DNA of 64,000 nt, from NCBI RefSeq assembly GCF_954871325.1, contig NC_088779.1, positions 12,960,846 through 13,024,845 on the forward strand, in the 5' to 3' direction. The stretch is from Gordionus sp. m RMFG-2023. Its lineage: Eukaryota > Nematomorpha > Gordioida > Chordodea > Parachordodidae. Below are positions 1 to 11,593 of this stretch, one piece after another; within the stretch, counting starts at the first letter, position 1, and each line of letters begins with the position of its first letter. The translations under genes and the position numbers were made by a program. The notes under the pieces are model-generated. The model was given only the letters and a program-made list of their open reading frames with translations, was not told the DNA's origin and did no database searches.

Positions 1-152
1 GGTCGGTAAATTTTTTTAAAAAAAATTTCGGGTTCAGGCCGGTAAAACTTTTTAAAAAAATTTCGGGTTTGGGCCGGGTCGGCAAAACATTTTTAAAAAA
101 TATTTTGGGCCTGGCCGGGCTTGAAATATTAAGCCCGATGCAGATCACTAAT
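1..152. mobile_element. Right end of a hAT-like element, cut by the window edge
   Basis: Repeated GGCCGGGTCGG / CGGGTTTGGGCC blocks alternate with TTTTTAAAAAAATTT runs and end at AAGCCCGATGCAGATCACTA. The same mix of GGCCCGG blocks and T/A runs is present at about 48135-48505, which suggests one family. The left end lies outside the window, so no target duplication can be checked. Assignment to hAT is inferred from the subterminal-repeat style. Confidence 0.4.
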
Positions 153-164
153 CAGCATTTTACA

Positions 165-285
165 CCTGAACAAGGTGTATTATCCTTTTGGGAGGAAAAG
201 CGACTTGAACTCATAGACTATCTAATTTAACTAGAAAAGGTTTTGTATACTTGCAATTAGTGCATCTAGCGTGTTGGATTAATAA
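165..285 (+). pseudogene. Relic of a hAT transposase C-terminus
   Basis: Bases here resemble 9550-9680 in the 7.6-kb hAT: a LSFWEEKRLEL-like stretch aligns with LLFWKKKRL, then a decayed LEKVLYTCN corresponds to LAKKVLCVPAT. The frame contains stops and stops resembling the family after about 120 bp. It is a short fossil of the same transposase family. Confidence 0.4.
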
Positions 286-919
286 TTAACGCCAAAATAA
301 CATCTATATTTCCACCCAATTTTGATATAAGAATATTTATTAACAACAATTAAAATTAGCATATAGGTAAATTTGATTTAATTTATTTATCTTTATCACC
401 TAAATATTTAGTTTGCATTCGAAATACATATGATAAATACTTTATTTAAATATTATACTAATAAATCGATAAAATATTGTTGATGTGACAAAAACAATTT
501 TTTTTTAAATATTTTATCAGAAATCCATTTTCGGAGAAGTAAAAAACATATAAATTTATATTGGGTGATACGCAAAAGATTTAAAAACTCTAGTAATATT
601 GATGAAACTAAGATTATCCAAATAAATTATATAAAATTGAATTATATATAAATATATTTCCTTTATTAACACTTTGAAAATATGCTGCAATGTTTTTATA
701 TAGGTGGGCTGACACCCACAAAATAAAAAACAAAATAATATTCTGCAACCTATTTATATTTCGGAGCAAAATAGTTAATATGTATTGTATTACTAATAAT
801 ATTATGTAATCAGAGGAGTAGGTAACCTAGAAGCACTATCACTAATTAAGTTAATTACTAGAAGAGATATATTGCCTTATTTATTAATAAAATAGAATTA
901 GTATGGCATATATTTAAGG
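286..919. other. No gene seen
   Basis: AT-rich DNA with no open frame or repeat that I can support. Confidence 0.5.
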
Positions 920-1124
920 TAGACATGCCCGGTCTGGCTCGTCCAAAACAGGGCCGTAAATTTTTTATCACGTTTTTTGACCCGACCTGTCTGCATATTA
1001 TTTTTAACTGGTTTAAGTTACTTGGCTCTTAATAAATTTTTATAAAGGAAAAAGGAATATATTTGCCTATTTATTTTTCTAGCTTTTGAGCTGGATAGTG
1101 CCGGGCCAGGCTAGCCGACCTCTA
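920..1124. mobile_element. GGCCCGG-type MITE relic
   Basis: The left side reads TAGACATGCCCGGTCTGG. The right side reads CCGGGCCAGGCTAGCCGACCTCTA, whose reverse complement starts TAGAGGTCGGCTAGCCTGG. The ends are an imperfect inverted pair of hAT style (TAGAGGT...GG). I found no convincing 8-bp duplication, so it is old or wrongly bounded. Confidence 0.35.
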
Positions 1125-1944
1125 GTATATATAATATATAACCAGAAATTTTTCATAAGATTGAGTGCATATTGATTATCTTTTCTTTGTGGAGGTTTTA
1201 CAGAGTTCTGCAGATTCTTAAGAAAAGGAATACAGATAGTGATTCATTATAATTAATGTTTATTAGATACAAATTCAATTAATTAAAATAAAAATAAGAG
1301 ATATAAGGTATTTGCAACTTTTGCTAAATAAGGATATCTTAAATAAAAGATAACTTTTATAAAAAAAAAATTCCTATTCCTTCCGCACAATAAACTATAA
1401 AGTCGATGAGGATATAAAGGTAATCCCATACCTCGCAAAAAAATAATATTATCGTTTATCTACACAACTGCTATAAATTGTGTGTGAACATTAATAAGAA
1501 TGTAAATAAAAATATGTATAAACCAACCAACAGAAATACATAAAGAGATACCATATATGTTAGTTGTTTTGCTGAAAGATAAATTCCAAATAAATGACAT
1601 CAAATTCTATGGTATATTTTATTTTTACAGAGGAACTTACTCAAAAAGTTTTAAAATATTTTTAAATAGTTTAAATGACTAGCACACGATATTTTGATTA
1701 AATTATTTCTAGATATTATTTATATAAGTGTAAATACCAAAAGAGACATCATTATAAAATAATTTATTTTTAACAAATATAACTAACAAATTGAAATTAC
1801 CTAAATATTACCTTATAAAATAAGTTGATGATTGTTTTAATATAATGATTAATATAAGTATAGTTAAGTAATCACAAAATTGAATAATCTAATATGTATA
1901 CAATCCAATAATAAAGTTCATAGATGTATCCTGGATTATTTTAC
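1125..1944. other. No gene seen
   Basis: AT-rich sequence with short A and T runs only. Confidence 0.5.
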
Positions 1945-2640
1945 AGAGGGGAGGGGGATCACTATTACGTTGGTAATTCCCATATAAATTTTATTGGAGT
2001 TCTATAGGTTATTTATTATAGACCTTCTTTGGCTTTGTTTTATTTTGTAAAAATAATTTTGGATTTACACTTTTTATATAAAAATATTAGTTTTTTTTAA
2101 AAAAAAATATTTTAAGAAATTATTACCTTTTACTTATTTTTCTCAATTATAGTAATATATATTGTTTACAATATTTATCTTATTTTTTAGAGGGGGTGAG
2201 AGTATTTTTATGAGTTTTATATTTATGATAAAAGGCACATTTCCTATTGGTTGGGAAATCTCTTTTCTATTCTAGTTTACGCCTATTGTAAAGTTGGTAC
2301 ACTAAAATATAAAATAATAGTTACAAAATAGTTAGTCAGAAAAAACTATATGGGTGGCCAGGATTTTGGGAATAGGGGGGGGGGGGGGGGTAATATTAAA
2401 TGGGGATTTCCCCATGTATTTTATTGGAGATCTTTATAGGTCCACTTATTGTATAAAACTATTTTAAATTTTTATAAAATAATTTTGGGTTTTCACATTT
2501 TTATAATCATACCTTTTTCTAAAAATTTTATTATATTCTTTATTTTAAAAAGTTATTAATTTTTAATCGATTCCTTTCAAATTCTTTTTTATTGAGATGT
2601 ATTACATGTGTGTTTTTGGGTGAGAGGAAGGTAGCGGGTT
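1945..2640 (+). repeat. Decayed direct duplication, about 420-bp period
   Basis: Two similar blocks lie near 1945-2215 and 2362-2640. Both go through a G-run, then CCCATRTAWWTTTTATTGGAG, a TATAGG segment, TTTTATAAAATAATTTTGG and a later GGGTGAGAG segment. The second copy carries a run of about 15 G. There is no coding potential. Confidence 0.5.
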
Positions 2641-2842
2641 TTTGGGATAAAATTTTTATTAGTTTAAACTGATATTTACAAGAACAGGCAAATTCCTGAA
2701 GGGGTGTAAATGATTATTACTATATCAATTTTAAAAAGGAACATTAAAAATATATTATTATATCTAAAATGTGAAATTATTAAAATATCTTATATGTATA
2801 ATTAATATATTGATTATAAACTATGAATATATAAATGATAAA

Positions 2843-3027
2843 TAGTGTTGTTAAATGACCCGATTTTTTAATTAGATAAAATAGTACATCCTAAGCCTGA
2901 TTTTTTAAATACCAGACCTTCCTGCCGTCTCTCAGCAAAATCATCGGGCTTACATAATATTCTTTTGTCTAAAATTTTGACCGGGCCGTTTATAAATCGA
3001 TCTAAAGTGGGTTGTTTAACAACACTA
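2843..3027. mobile_element. 185-bp hAT-type MITE (GTTGTTAAA family)
   Basis: The terminal inverted repeats begin TAGTGTTGTTAAA on the left and end TTTAACAACACTA on the right. The element is flanked by a perfect 8-bp target duplication ATGATAAA (2835-2842 and 3028-3035). It has no coding capacity. Relatives lie at 40119-40337, 46855-47012, 48594-48806 and 52965-53035. Confidence 0.85.
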
Positions 3028-3660
3028 ATGATAAAGAAAGCCTGTACTGGCAAATTACGTTATTTAAGTTTGCCATAGTTTTCTATTGGGATGGATTTTC
3101 CTTTGCCCCACTATTTATCATTTTTCACTAAGTAATTTAGAGGTTTCATTGAGAATTAATTTATTCTCAACTTAATATAATTGTTTGATTTGATAACATA
3201 AATAACATCAATTTTATGTAATTTTGGAATAATTATATAAGAACCCTCTTAGATATATTTTTATAAATATAAATCCAACACCTGAAAATTTACTTGTTTA
3301 CAGAAACAAAAACAAGCCTATTGTGGATGCTGCTTCTTCTGATATTTAACAATTTTTAAATATTTTTTCTTTAATCTAGATATAGCTTAATTTTTTGGTT
3401 TTTCATTCTTATCAATACCATTCATAGTAATCAGCGGTTTCTTCAAAGTTATGTCTATGTTACTTAAATCTATTTTAGTTAGAGCTCATAAAAACTTCCC
3501 AAGTTATAAGGAAAAACTTAAAAATAAATTATCAGCTGGTTAAAATTTTTACCAGATGATTTTTACTGCCCTTATAATTTAAATGCTGCCCAAGTCAATT
3601 GAAAACTTGAAGATTTAAGCTTTTTAAGTTAAATTTTCCACCTCCCACCTTTAAAGTAAT
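3028..3660. other. No gene seen
   Basis: AT-rich DNA upstream of the bZIP gene with no supported feature. Confidence 0.5.
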
Positions 3661-3861
3661 TAATTTTAAAAGCAGTTCTTGGGTGTAGGCTATTTTTTGG
3701 TCCCTCTCTTTTCCTCTAAGCCTATAGACGTTTTAATAACATTTCTTCAGAATTGTTGTTCGTACAAGTACGTGCGGCTTGCCCACAAACGTGTGGAGGG
3801 CTCCTCATATTTTTTTCCCCCCTTAATTAATAAATTCCAATTAAATGGAAATGAGGAAAAC

Positions 3862-3893
3862 CTAACGTTGCTCTGTTGTATATTCAACGTTAG
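3862..3893. promoter_or_regulatory. 9-bp inverted repeat upstream of the bZIP gene
   Basis: CTAACGTTG (3862-3870) and CAACGTTAG (3885-3893) form a perfect inverted repeat around a 14-base spacer. It lies in a locally GC-richer stretch (about 3680-3930) some 240 bp before the first supported bZIP exon. The position would fit a promoter or 5' UTR element, but no factor can be named. Confidence 0.3.
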
Positions 3894-4018
3894 AGGGCGA
3901 ATGCGCTATATATCACGTATCACGTATTATTGGCTTACAAAAATATAAAATATCAAATTATTTTCACAATACCTATCTTAAAATTTTATTTGAGATGGAT
4001 GCTGTCAATGTTAGTTAG

Positions 4019-4971
4019 AAAAACCTGTCTCTCCAAATACTGAAGAGTTTATTCATAATATGAAATCCAAAAAGAAAAACAACGAGGAAAACGTTTTATT
4101 AATATTTTATATTATCATTCTATTTTTTATTTAAGCTGCCTATGGAAGAATTAGAACGACGTAACGAAAGACGGGAAAGAAATAAAATCGCAGCTGCCAA
4201 ATGTCGTCAAAGGAGGGTTGACAGAATTAACTATTTGACACAGGTTTATTATATTTTAGATATATGTATATATATTAAATTATAATACAGAAAACTGATA
4301 ATTTAAGAAGCATTAAAGATAAATTAGAGGAGGAATATCTTAAACTTCAAGTTATTGAAAAAGAATACCAAAACCTATTAAAAACTCATAAATGTGTCTA
4401 TAAGTCTACCAATGAAGAAGAAAATAGTTTTTCAAACTCTCTTATTCCAATATCAAATCAAAATATAACAGATGATGGTTTATTAAAAAAGGATGATCAT
4501 CTAGATAACTCAAAAATTAAAAATGAACAACCAAAAAAACCAGATAGGCCTAAAACATTAAATATTAAGGATAATTTTGTTGCAGAAACAATTAAAAATG
4601 ATGAATTAGAACTTGAACTTAACTGTGTTGATTTTAAATATATCCCAAATCTAAAATCTAACTTTAATGATATTAAACAAAATACATTTCAAAATTTTGC
4701 AACACCAACTTTTAAAACTCCAATATTTCATTTTCCTGACTTAATTAGCAGCAATACAAGTATTCAAGATAGCTCTCAATATAATTCTAATATGTTTAAA
4801 GATGAAATAAATGATATTAATACTCCTACAATATTCTCATTTCAGAAATATAATTCTAATCTACATACTGGATTAACTCCACTTACCAGTGCTCTACCAC
4901 CAGTTTATTTTTCTGAAGATATTAAAATTAATAAAGATAATATGTCATGTAATACTTTGGTATCATTATAA
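4019..4971 (+). CDS. Fos/kayak-like bZIP transcription factor
   Basis: This is a nuclear DNA-binding factor of the AP-1 type. The central exon 4136-4243 encodes the basic region RRERNKIAAAKCRQRRVD, with the family-typical N-x3-A-A-x-C-R core and the RRVD of insect kayak. It is exactly 108 nt and ends at ...YLTQ, the place where, as I recall, vertebrate FOS and ATF3 also have a 108-nt exon. The intron is 4244-4290 (GTTTAT...TACAG). Exon 4291-4971 continues the zipper, with heptad residues L-L-L-L-Y, then a LLKTHKC segment like the Fos 'ATHRATC' end, then about 180 residues rich in N, K, D and T to a TAA. An upstream exon 4019-4092 (VSPNTEEF...KKKNNEEN, donor GTTTTA, 43-nt intron) is plausible but weaker. 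The true start exon was not found. Fos is favoured over ATF3/JDP because of RRVD and the long C-terminal tail. The usual partner is a Jun protein, which is not in this window. Confidence 0.85.
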
Positions 4972-6051
4972 TGATAGTTAAAATATATTGGATTTTAAAA
5001 AAAATATTGTAATATATTTCTATGAGTTAACTTTCACCCCTCCAATTTTGATAAAATTTCCTGAGAAAAGTAGGGTTATAATAACTATGACTCAATCAAA
5101 ATTTTAACCTCCTATATTTAGCTTTTTTATCATTGATATTCTCAATTTGTGAGATTTTAGTTTGGATAAAAGATTTATTTACAAGACTGGCCTGGTTCTG
5201 ATTTTTATTAATAATTTTTTGGTCCAGCTTGGAATTTTGATTATTATTTCAATGGGAAATTGGAATATGAGCAGTAAATGAATATTAACCCTGCACCCAA
5301 CTTTTTCCCCATTTTTTTTAAGAAGTAGATTACAATCAAATTTAATTTGGATAAAAATATGTGTTGTAAAAATAAAAACCAAAGAAATGTACTTGGATAT
5401 TAACCAGAATAAATCATTAACAATAAAATTTGCAATATCTGTCATTAAAAAATATATATGCTTCAACCAGTATCACATTCTTCAACATTCAATGCTGCCC
5501 TTTAACATCTAAACAATTTATTACCATTAATAGACAAGATAACAGTTAAGAAAAAATGCTTAAGGGAAAAAAGATATTCTATTTTTAAAAAATTAAAAAT
5601 TCGGAAAAAATTAAGAAAGATCTTTTGAAAACTTCTTCCAGGATAATGTGAACTCGAAAAGATTAAGATATTGATGGTTTTACCAAATTCTTGGAACCTT
5701 AAAACAAGAATTTTTTAAGAATGAATTCATGGAAAGGATAGCAAAAATTGGTCAAGGAAAAGGGTGTTTTATCCAATAATATATTATAAAGCTGATGAGT
5801 GTTTTTCAAGATTATATTATAAATATTATTGGAAAATTTGAATTTCGATTAAAATAGTAATATAATGCCTGATAAAAACCACTGTATATATATAAAGATT
5901 AAAGAAGGGAAGTGCCAATTGGACTCATTTTATGCAATTTTAAAGGAAATGTATTCTTATTTAACTCATGTTGATATAATGGTTAACTTGAAAATTAGCA
6001 GATTTAAGACCAAATATTTATTAACTTTAAATTAAAATGTTTGGTTTTTTT
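4972..6051. other. No gene seen (3' flank of bZIP gene)
   Basis: AT-rich intergenic DNA. A 95-codon open frame on the minus strand (5179-5466) has no recognisable motif, and frames of this length are expected by chance in 64 kb of this composition. Confidence 0.5.
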
Positions 6052-6803
6052 AGAGATGTGCCGATATTTTTTATCGGATCGGGTCGATATTTTGCCCATT
6101 TTGAAATATCGGTTATCGGCCAATATTATAAAATTTTCCGATCGGATATAAAATGGCGTCTTTAACAAAAATAAAATTTTAAAAAAAAGTTATATCTAAA
6201 ATCATTATTTTTATAAATAAAATCGAAATCCATTTTTATGTATATTTTTTTATTAATAAACACTGCCATATTGTTATTTTTTTTGCGCATTATAAAAGTG
6301 TGCGATAATCTTTTCAGAATCAGTTTTTAGTGAAGCTGGTGATATTGACAGTTACCATCGCCGCAGACTGACCTCTGATAAATTGGAAATTTTGTTTTTC
6401 TAAAAAGAAATCTTCGATATATTAATGTTAAATATTATTTTAAATATTTATTTCAAATTTCATAAATTATATTTGTTTATTCCTTATTATGTATATAGTT
6501 AATGTATTACACTTATTATATAAAATTGATTTAACATTAAAATATTTTATATACTTTTAGAATTGCAATAGAATTGAATATAAACTATAACTGTTCATTA
6601 TAACATATTTAAATGACATAAGTTATGGTATGGTTAAATTATAGATGTTATACTAATAAAAAGTATATTAAAAATTAAAACCATTGGTATATTTACAGAA
6701 TACAAAATTAGATATGATATTGGATCGGTAATCGACCGATATCAATTTAATATTTAGAAATCTGATCGGATCAGCCTTCAAAAAGTGGTATCGGTACACC
6801 CCT
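6052..6803. mobile_element. ATCGG-rich hAT-type MITE, copy 1
   Basis: The left end is AGAGATGTGCCGATATTTTT and the right end is GGTATCGGTACACCCCT, an imperfect inverted pair. Near both ends ATCGG/CCGAT is repeated many times. Flanks GTTTTTTT and ATTTTTTT are a near-match 8-bp duplication. It has no transposase. The second copy is at 10969-11593 and shares AATATTATAAAATTTTCCGA, the TGGCGTCT segment and TCGCCGCAG. Confidence 0.7.
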
Positions 6804-7323
6804 ATTTTTTTTAAAATTAAAATCTCAAAATTTGACAAAAATGTCTTTTTCTGATGATGCAGTAACTCAATATAAGTATTTAAAAAGTCATAATCTAAGC
6901 CATCATTAACTTGATTAAGATCAAAGCATAATGACATTTTCTAAAAATTTCTTTGAAAACATTAGCAAAAAGTTAGCCTTCGTCATGAGAATCAAATATT
7001 AAACATCTTAGATTTATTTAATTTTGGTAAAGCAAATGCAGGGATCCGAAACGAATATCGGTTCAGGTTCGAATAAAAATAACGGTTCAGGTTTGGTTCG
7101 CAAAAAATATCGGTTCGGTTCGAACCTCTAAAACCGGTTTGAACACTTGTATTCAAACCTACATTCGAATTATGTATAGGGAAGATTTTTTTTTATTTCA
7201 TAATTAAAATAAAAAACACATATATAAAACCTTCATTTTTATTAATTGCACATTATAAAATAATGTTTAATTTATAAATATAACAAATAAATATCATTAA
7301 TTAATTTAAATATGAACAATTAC

Positions 7324-7470
7324 TTAAAATTTTTTATTAAACCGCACAATTAATATATTTTCAAAATTTGTCTCACTAAAATTACATCTATGTGGAGATA
7401 ATATAAATTTAATTGTTGAAAAACATCTTTCCACACTAACTTGGGTAGCCGGCACTGCCAGTATGATATC
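7324..7470 (-). pseudogene. hAT transposase dimerisation (hATC) fragment
   Basis: A 48-residue open stretch reads DIILAVPATQVSVERCFS, then KFILSPHR, and ends ...ILIVRFNKKF before TAA. P-A-T-x-x-S-V-E-R-x-F-S is the signature of the hAT C-terminal dimerisation domain. The rest of the transposase has been deleted. The orientation shows that the host element is transcribed on the minus strand. Confidence 0.8.
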
Positions 7471-7590
7471 AGATTTGATGTGTCATTGTTAATACTGTAA
7501 ATAATTTATATATTGGATTTAATTTTTCTCTAGGCATTATGATTTATAAGTTTAAAATATTTAAAAAATGTTGTAAAATGGCATTATACT

Positions 7591-10217
7591 TAGACCTGTG
7601 CGCCGGTGGCTCACGTTGGAAAAGCCGCCGATTGAGATCAGCGACGCGAGCCGTCTCGCCGTCGATTTTTATTATGGCGGCGGCACGGCGTTTGTAATTT
7701 TTAGAAAGCATATTAATATTTATATAATAAATTATTATTTTAATTTGAATACTAACATTAAATCTAATTTATAATTTGTTTCATTCCAGCTCTTATTATT
7801 TTGATGTTTTTTAAATATCTTTTTAAAGTATTATTTAATATATAATTTTTTTAAAACTTTATTATAGAAAGTTAAAACTAAAACAAATTTATAATTTGTT
7901 TCATTCCATCTCTAATTATTTTGTTTTTAAATATCTTTTAAAATATAAACTTAACATACAATTTATTAAATTAATTATGTAAAGCTTTATTTTGAAAGTT
8001 AAAACTATATCTAATTTATAATTTGTTTCATTCCAGCCCTAACTATTTTAAAGTTTTTAAATATCTTTTTAAAGTTTAAAATAAATATGAAATCTAATAA
8101 GGCGAAATTATATTTTGATGTCTGCTAGATTCCATTTGATTCTATAAACAATAAAGGAAGGACAGACTTTCTAAAGGTTTAAAATTTATATAAAATTATT
8201 ATTAAAAAATAAATTGCCTAAAAAATAGAAATATAAGATAATTGATTCCTCATCAGAATTACCAAATAGGACCATTAGTCGAGATGCACTAGAAGATGTT
8301 TTTTTATCTATAAAGGCGCATGTTTTAAATTTGATTGACTCTGGACCAAAATTTTGTTCTATCACTCAAGCGTCGAAATTATATCACATTTAGTCTTCAT
8401 CATTTAGATGAAAATTTTGATTTAAAATATTTTACCCTCAACTAGAAATGTGACTCAAAAGCATACTGGGGAAACAATATTATCTGAGATTGATAGTATT
8501 GAAGGTTCCATTTAAAAGCCAAAATAATACAAATGGTGACTGATGCTGGGGCCAATGTCAAAAGAAGCGTCCGATTAGGGGATTATGAGCATCATTTATG
8601 CTTAGGGCATGGACTTCATAATTTGGTTGGTTACAATTGATGGCATAAAAAAAGTTACCAAGATTGATATTCTCATTAAAAAAATTAAAGAAATTATTTC
8701 AGCCATCAGATATCGAGTAGCTGATTTGGAATGTGAAGTTGAGGCTGAACATGGTAAATGTCTGCAGGCAATTCATGAGGCAGGTAATATCTTGGATATT
8801 GATGATTCTGATCCATACCTTGATGACCATTTTGATATGTCTGATGAATCGGATAATAGAAAGTCATTGCACCAACCAATCCAATTAATGCAAAAACTTT
8901 AAAATTAAATTGCCCTACCCGTTGGCATAGCATATTAATTATGCTAGAAAGTGTTCACAGTGTAAACAAAATTCCTATAAATAATGTTATAAATAAAGGA
9001 AAACAATCTTTAAAACTCTTTAATAATGAATAATATATGATAGGTGAGCTTTTCGCAATATTAAATCCATTCCGAGAGTCAGTGGAATTTCTTTCCTCCC
9101 AAAAAGGATCTACAATAAACTTAGGGTTATTATTTCGCAGTGAAATAGAAGCTCATATACAAATCAATAAATCTTATTGCTCAGATATAATATGCTTAAA
9201 AGAATATATGAAAAAAAGCTTGACCATAAGTTTTCGATCACTGAAATTCAAGTTATTTTATATTTTAATTAATAAAATTATATTCTAAACATTCGATATT
9301 AGCAACTCTACTTGATCTAAGATTTCAAAATCTCAATATTGTTTCACAATATTTAAATTCAAATTCTACGATATCATTGCAATTTCTAATACGACATTTA
9401 AAACTTTTAGAGCATGATAGAAATGCTCAGCGTGAAATTCAAGTCGAGGATGGTACATCATCCTCTATATAGCGAGATTAGCTCGAAAACATTCCCTTCC
9501 TATTAACGATTATAACAATATTACTATTCTTCAAAAAGAATGCCATATTTTGCTCAGCCAAAATATTATTCCAGAAGAGGATGCATTGCTCTTTTGGAAG
9601 AAAAAGCGACTGTAACTTCCTATGCTTACTAATTTAGCTAAGAAGGTTCTTTGCGTACCTGCAACCAGTACACCCAGCGCAAGAATTTTTTCCATTGCTG
9701 GATTAATGCTCAATGCTAAAAGGAGTTCTTTATGTCTCACAAATCTTGATAAAATACTGTTTATTCATGACAATTATAATTTTCCTAAATCTGAATCTTA
9801 CTTATTATATTTCGTACTTCATATTTTGCCTGCATTCCAAATTTATTTTAATTATAATAAAAATCAATAAAATATTTCTTATATGTGTGTTGATATGACT
9901 CTGATTGAGTAAAAATAAAAATACAATTCCTTAGTCTTCTGAAAATGAGAAAATATATAAATTTAAATTGGAGTAGACAGGAAATAATTTAAGATCAATT
10001 AAACTATGTTAGCAATGTGTTAGAAAAGATCGCCTACATTAATTATAAAAAATGTATAATACATTAATTTATAAATTAAATTCATTAAAAAATATATTTA
10101 TTTATAAATTAAATTCATTAAAAAAATTTTAAAATAAATATTGCGCTGCCGCCGCCGAACGACGATAAAAAAATTTTAAAAAACCGCCGCCGTTGATTGA
10201 GACATCGCACAGGTCTA
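7591..10217 (+). mobile_element. hAT transposon (TAGACCTGTGCG ends) nested in another hAT
   Basis: The left end is TAGACCTGTGCG and the right end is CGCACAGGTCTA, a perfect 12-bp inverted pair, flanked by a perfect 8-bp duplication ATTATACT (7583-7590, 10218-10225). Both ends carry GCCGCCG-type subterminal repeats, which stand out in AT-rich DNA. Inside is a broken transposase on the plus strand. A second copy of the family, in the opposite orientation, is at 48815-52535. Confidence 0.9.
8255..9800 (+). pseudogene. Broken hAT transposase (ZBED-like)
   Basis: Fragments in order: a SSELPNRTISRDALEDVF start of the catalytic core (about 8258-8310); VTDAGAN, the second catalytic Asp region, with GDYEHHLCLGHGLHNLV (about 8533-8630), corresponding to the hAT C-x-x-H helix; DIDDSDPYLDD acidic insert (about 8800); LNPFRESVEFLSS (about 9060-9100); and the C-terminal dimerisation motif CVPATSTPSARIFSIAGLML (about 9650-9710). 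Several frame changes and stops separate the pieces, so it cannot make a protein. The minus-strand copy at 49412-50590 preserves longer frames. Confidence 0.75.
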
Positions 10218-10499
10218 ATTATACTAAAGTTTATAAAAATTATGACTGACGCTTATCAATTAAATGTGATTGATGATAATCTTTAAAACAATTCGAATAT
10301 AATTAAAATTTTTGCAATATACTAGTAAAAACTTTACACATTATTTTATAAGCATAAAATTATGAGACTCGAACTGGTTCAGAGGCATTTTAGAGGTTCG
10401 GTTCAGGTTCGGCTAGAAATTTTTAGAGGTTTAGGTTTGATAAAAAATATCGGTTTTTAGCGGTTTAATGGTTCGGTTCAGGTTCGGCTTGGATCCCTG

Positions 10500-10968
10500 A
10501 GCAAATGTCACTGGAATTAATTCGCATATCGATGATTGGTATGAAAAAAATTATTGTTCCAAAGGCCACACTCATTTCCAGAATACAAAAGTTTTATGCT
10601 TAGGGAAAATTAAATTAAAGTTTTTTATAAAATTAAATTTTTGTCCAATAAAATTATAATCATAAATTGATTTGTATTTTGTATTTATTTCAAATTAATT
10701 AAATAACCCCCCCCCCCCCCCTTTCAATGTTATTATTCAATTAATATATTTTCAATAAATTATTTGATATCTATTATATGATTCAATTTAAAATAATAAC
10801 TACAAAATTGCAATATTTTTTTGGGATTAGGTAAAATACTTATTATTTACGAGGCCTATAAAAACTTTATTAAGAAAACTTCTCAATTATTAGTAAATAA
10901 TATATACAATTATTTAAATTTTTTTTATGATAATATATCGATTTAATTCGTAATATATAAGTATATTA
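10500..10968. other. No gene; C-run
   Basis: AT-rich DNA with a run of about 14 C near 10707-10720. Confidence 0.5.
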
Positions 10969-11593
10969 AGGGATGTACCGATATTTTCATCGGATCGGGC
11001 CGATATTTCACCCATTTTTAAATATCGCTTATCGGCCAATATTATAAAATTTTCCGATCCGATATAAAATGGCGTCTCTAACAAAAATAAATATTTTTAA
11101 AAGTTATATTTAAAATCATTTATTTTTATAAATAAAATCGAAATCCATTTTTTATGTATATTTTTTTATTAATAATTAATTAATAAACATTCTGCCATAT
11201 TGTTTTTTTTGCACATTCTGTTTATAAAAGTGTGCGATGATCTCTTCGAAATCTGTTTTTAGTGAAGCTGAACAGTTACCATCGCCGCAGGCTGACCTTT
11301 TATAAATTGGAAATTTTGATATTTCTAAAAAGATATTTTCAATATATTAATGTTAAATATTTATTTCAAATTTTATAATATATTTGTTTATTACTTATTA
11401 TGTATATAGATTAATGTTATAAAAATATTTTATATACTTTTAGTTGCAATTGAATTGAATATAAAATATAATTAAATTATAGATGTTACACTAATAAAAA
11501 GTATATTAAAAATTAAAACCATTGGTATCTTTACAGAATACAAAATATATCAATTTAATATCGGACTCCAAAAAGTGGTATCGGTACACCTCT
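10969..11593. mobile_element. ATCGG-rich hAT-type MITE, copy 2
   Basis: AGGGATGTACCGATATTTTCA at the left and GGTATCGGTACACCTCT at the right are inverted. The internal blocks match 6052-6803 in the same order, but this copy is about 125 bp shorter. The flanking duplication is weak (GTATATTA against CTATATTC if the right end is moved two bases). Confidence 0.65.

Larger units (their letters stand above)
7039..10499 (-). mobile_element. hAT transposon (CAGGGATCC ends) carrying a second hAT
   Basis: The ends are CAGGGATCCGAA and GGATCCCTG with a perfect 8-bp target duplication AGCAAATG (7031-7038, 10500-10507). Subterminal regions are packed with GGTTC(A/G)GGTTCG repeats. The only coding remnant of its own is the minus-strand hATC piece at 7324-7470. 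Most of the interior (7591-10217) is a later insertion of a different hAT. Taking out that insertion leaves about 830 bp, so this is an internally deleted, non-autonomous copy. Its ends and hATC piece match the element at 25735-27164. Confidence 0.85.

Noticed and set aside
5179-5466. 95-codon hydrophobic minus-strand frame
   Set aside because: Chance length, no motif, composition of plain AT-rich DNA.
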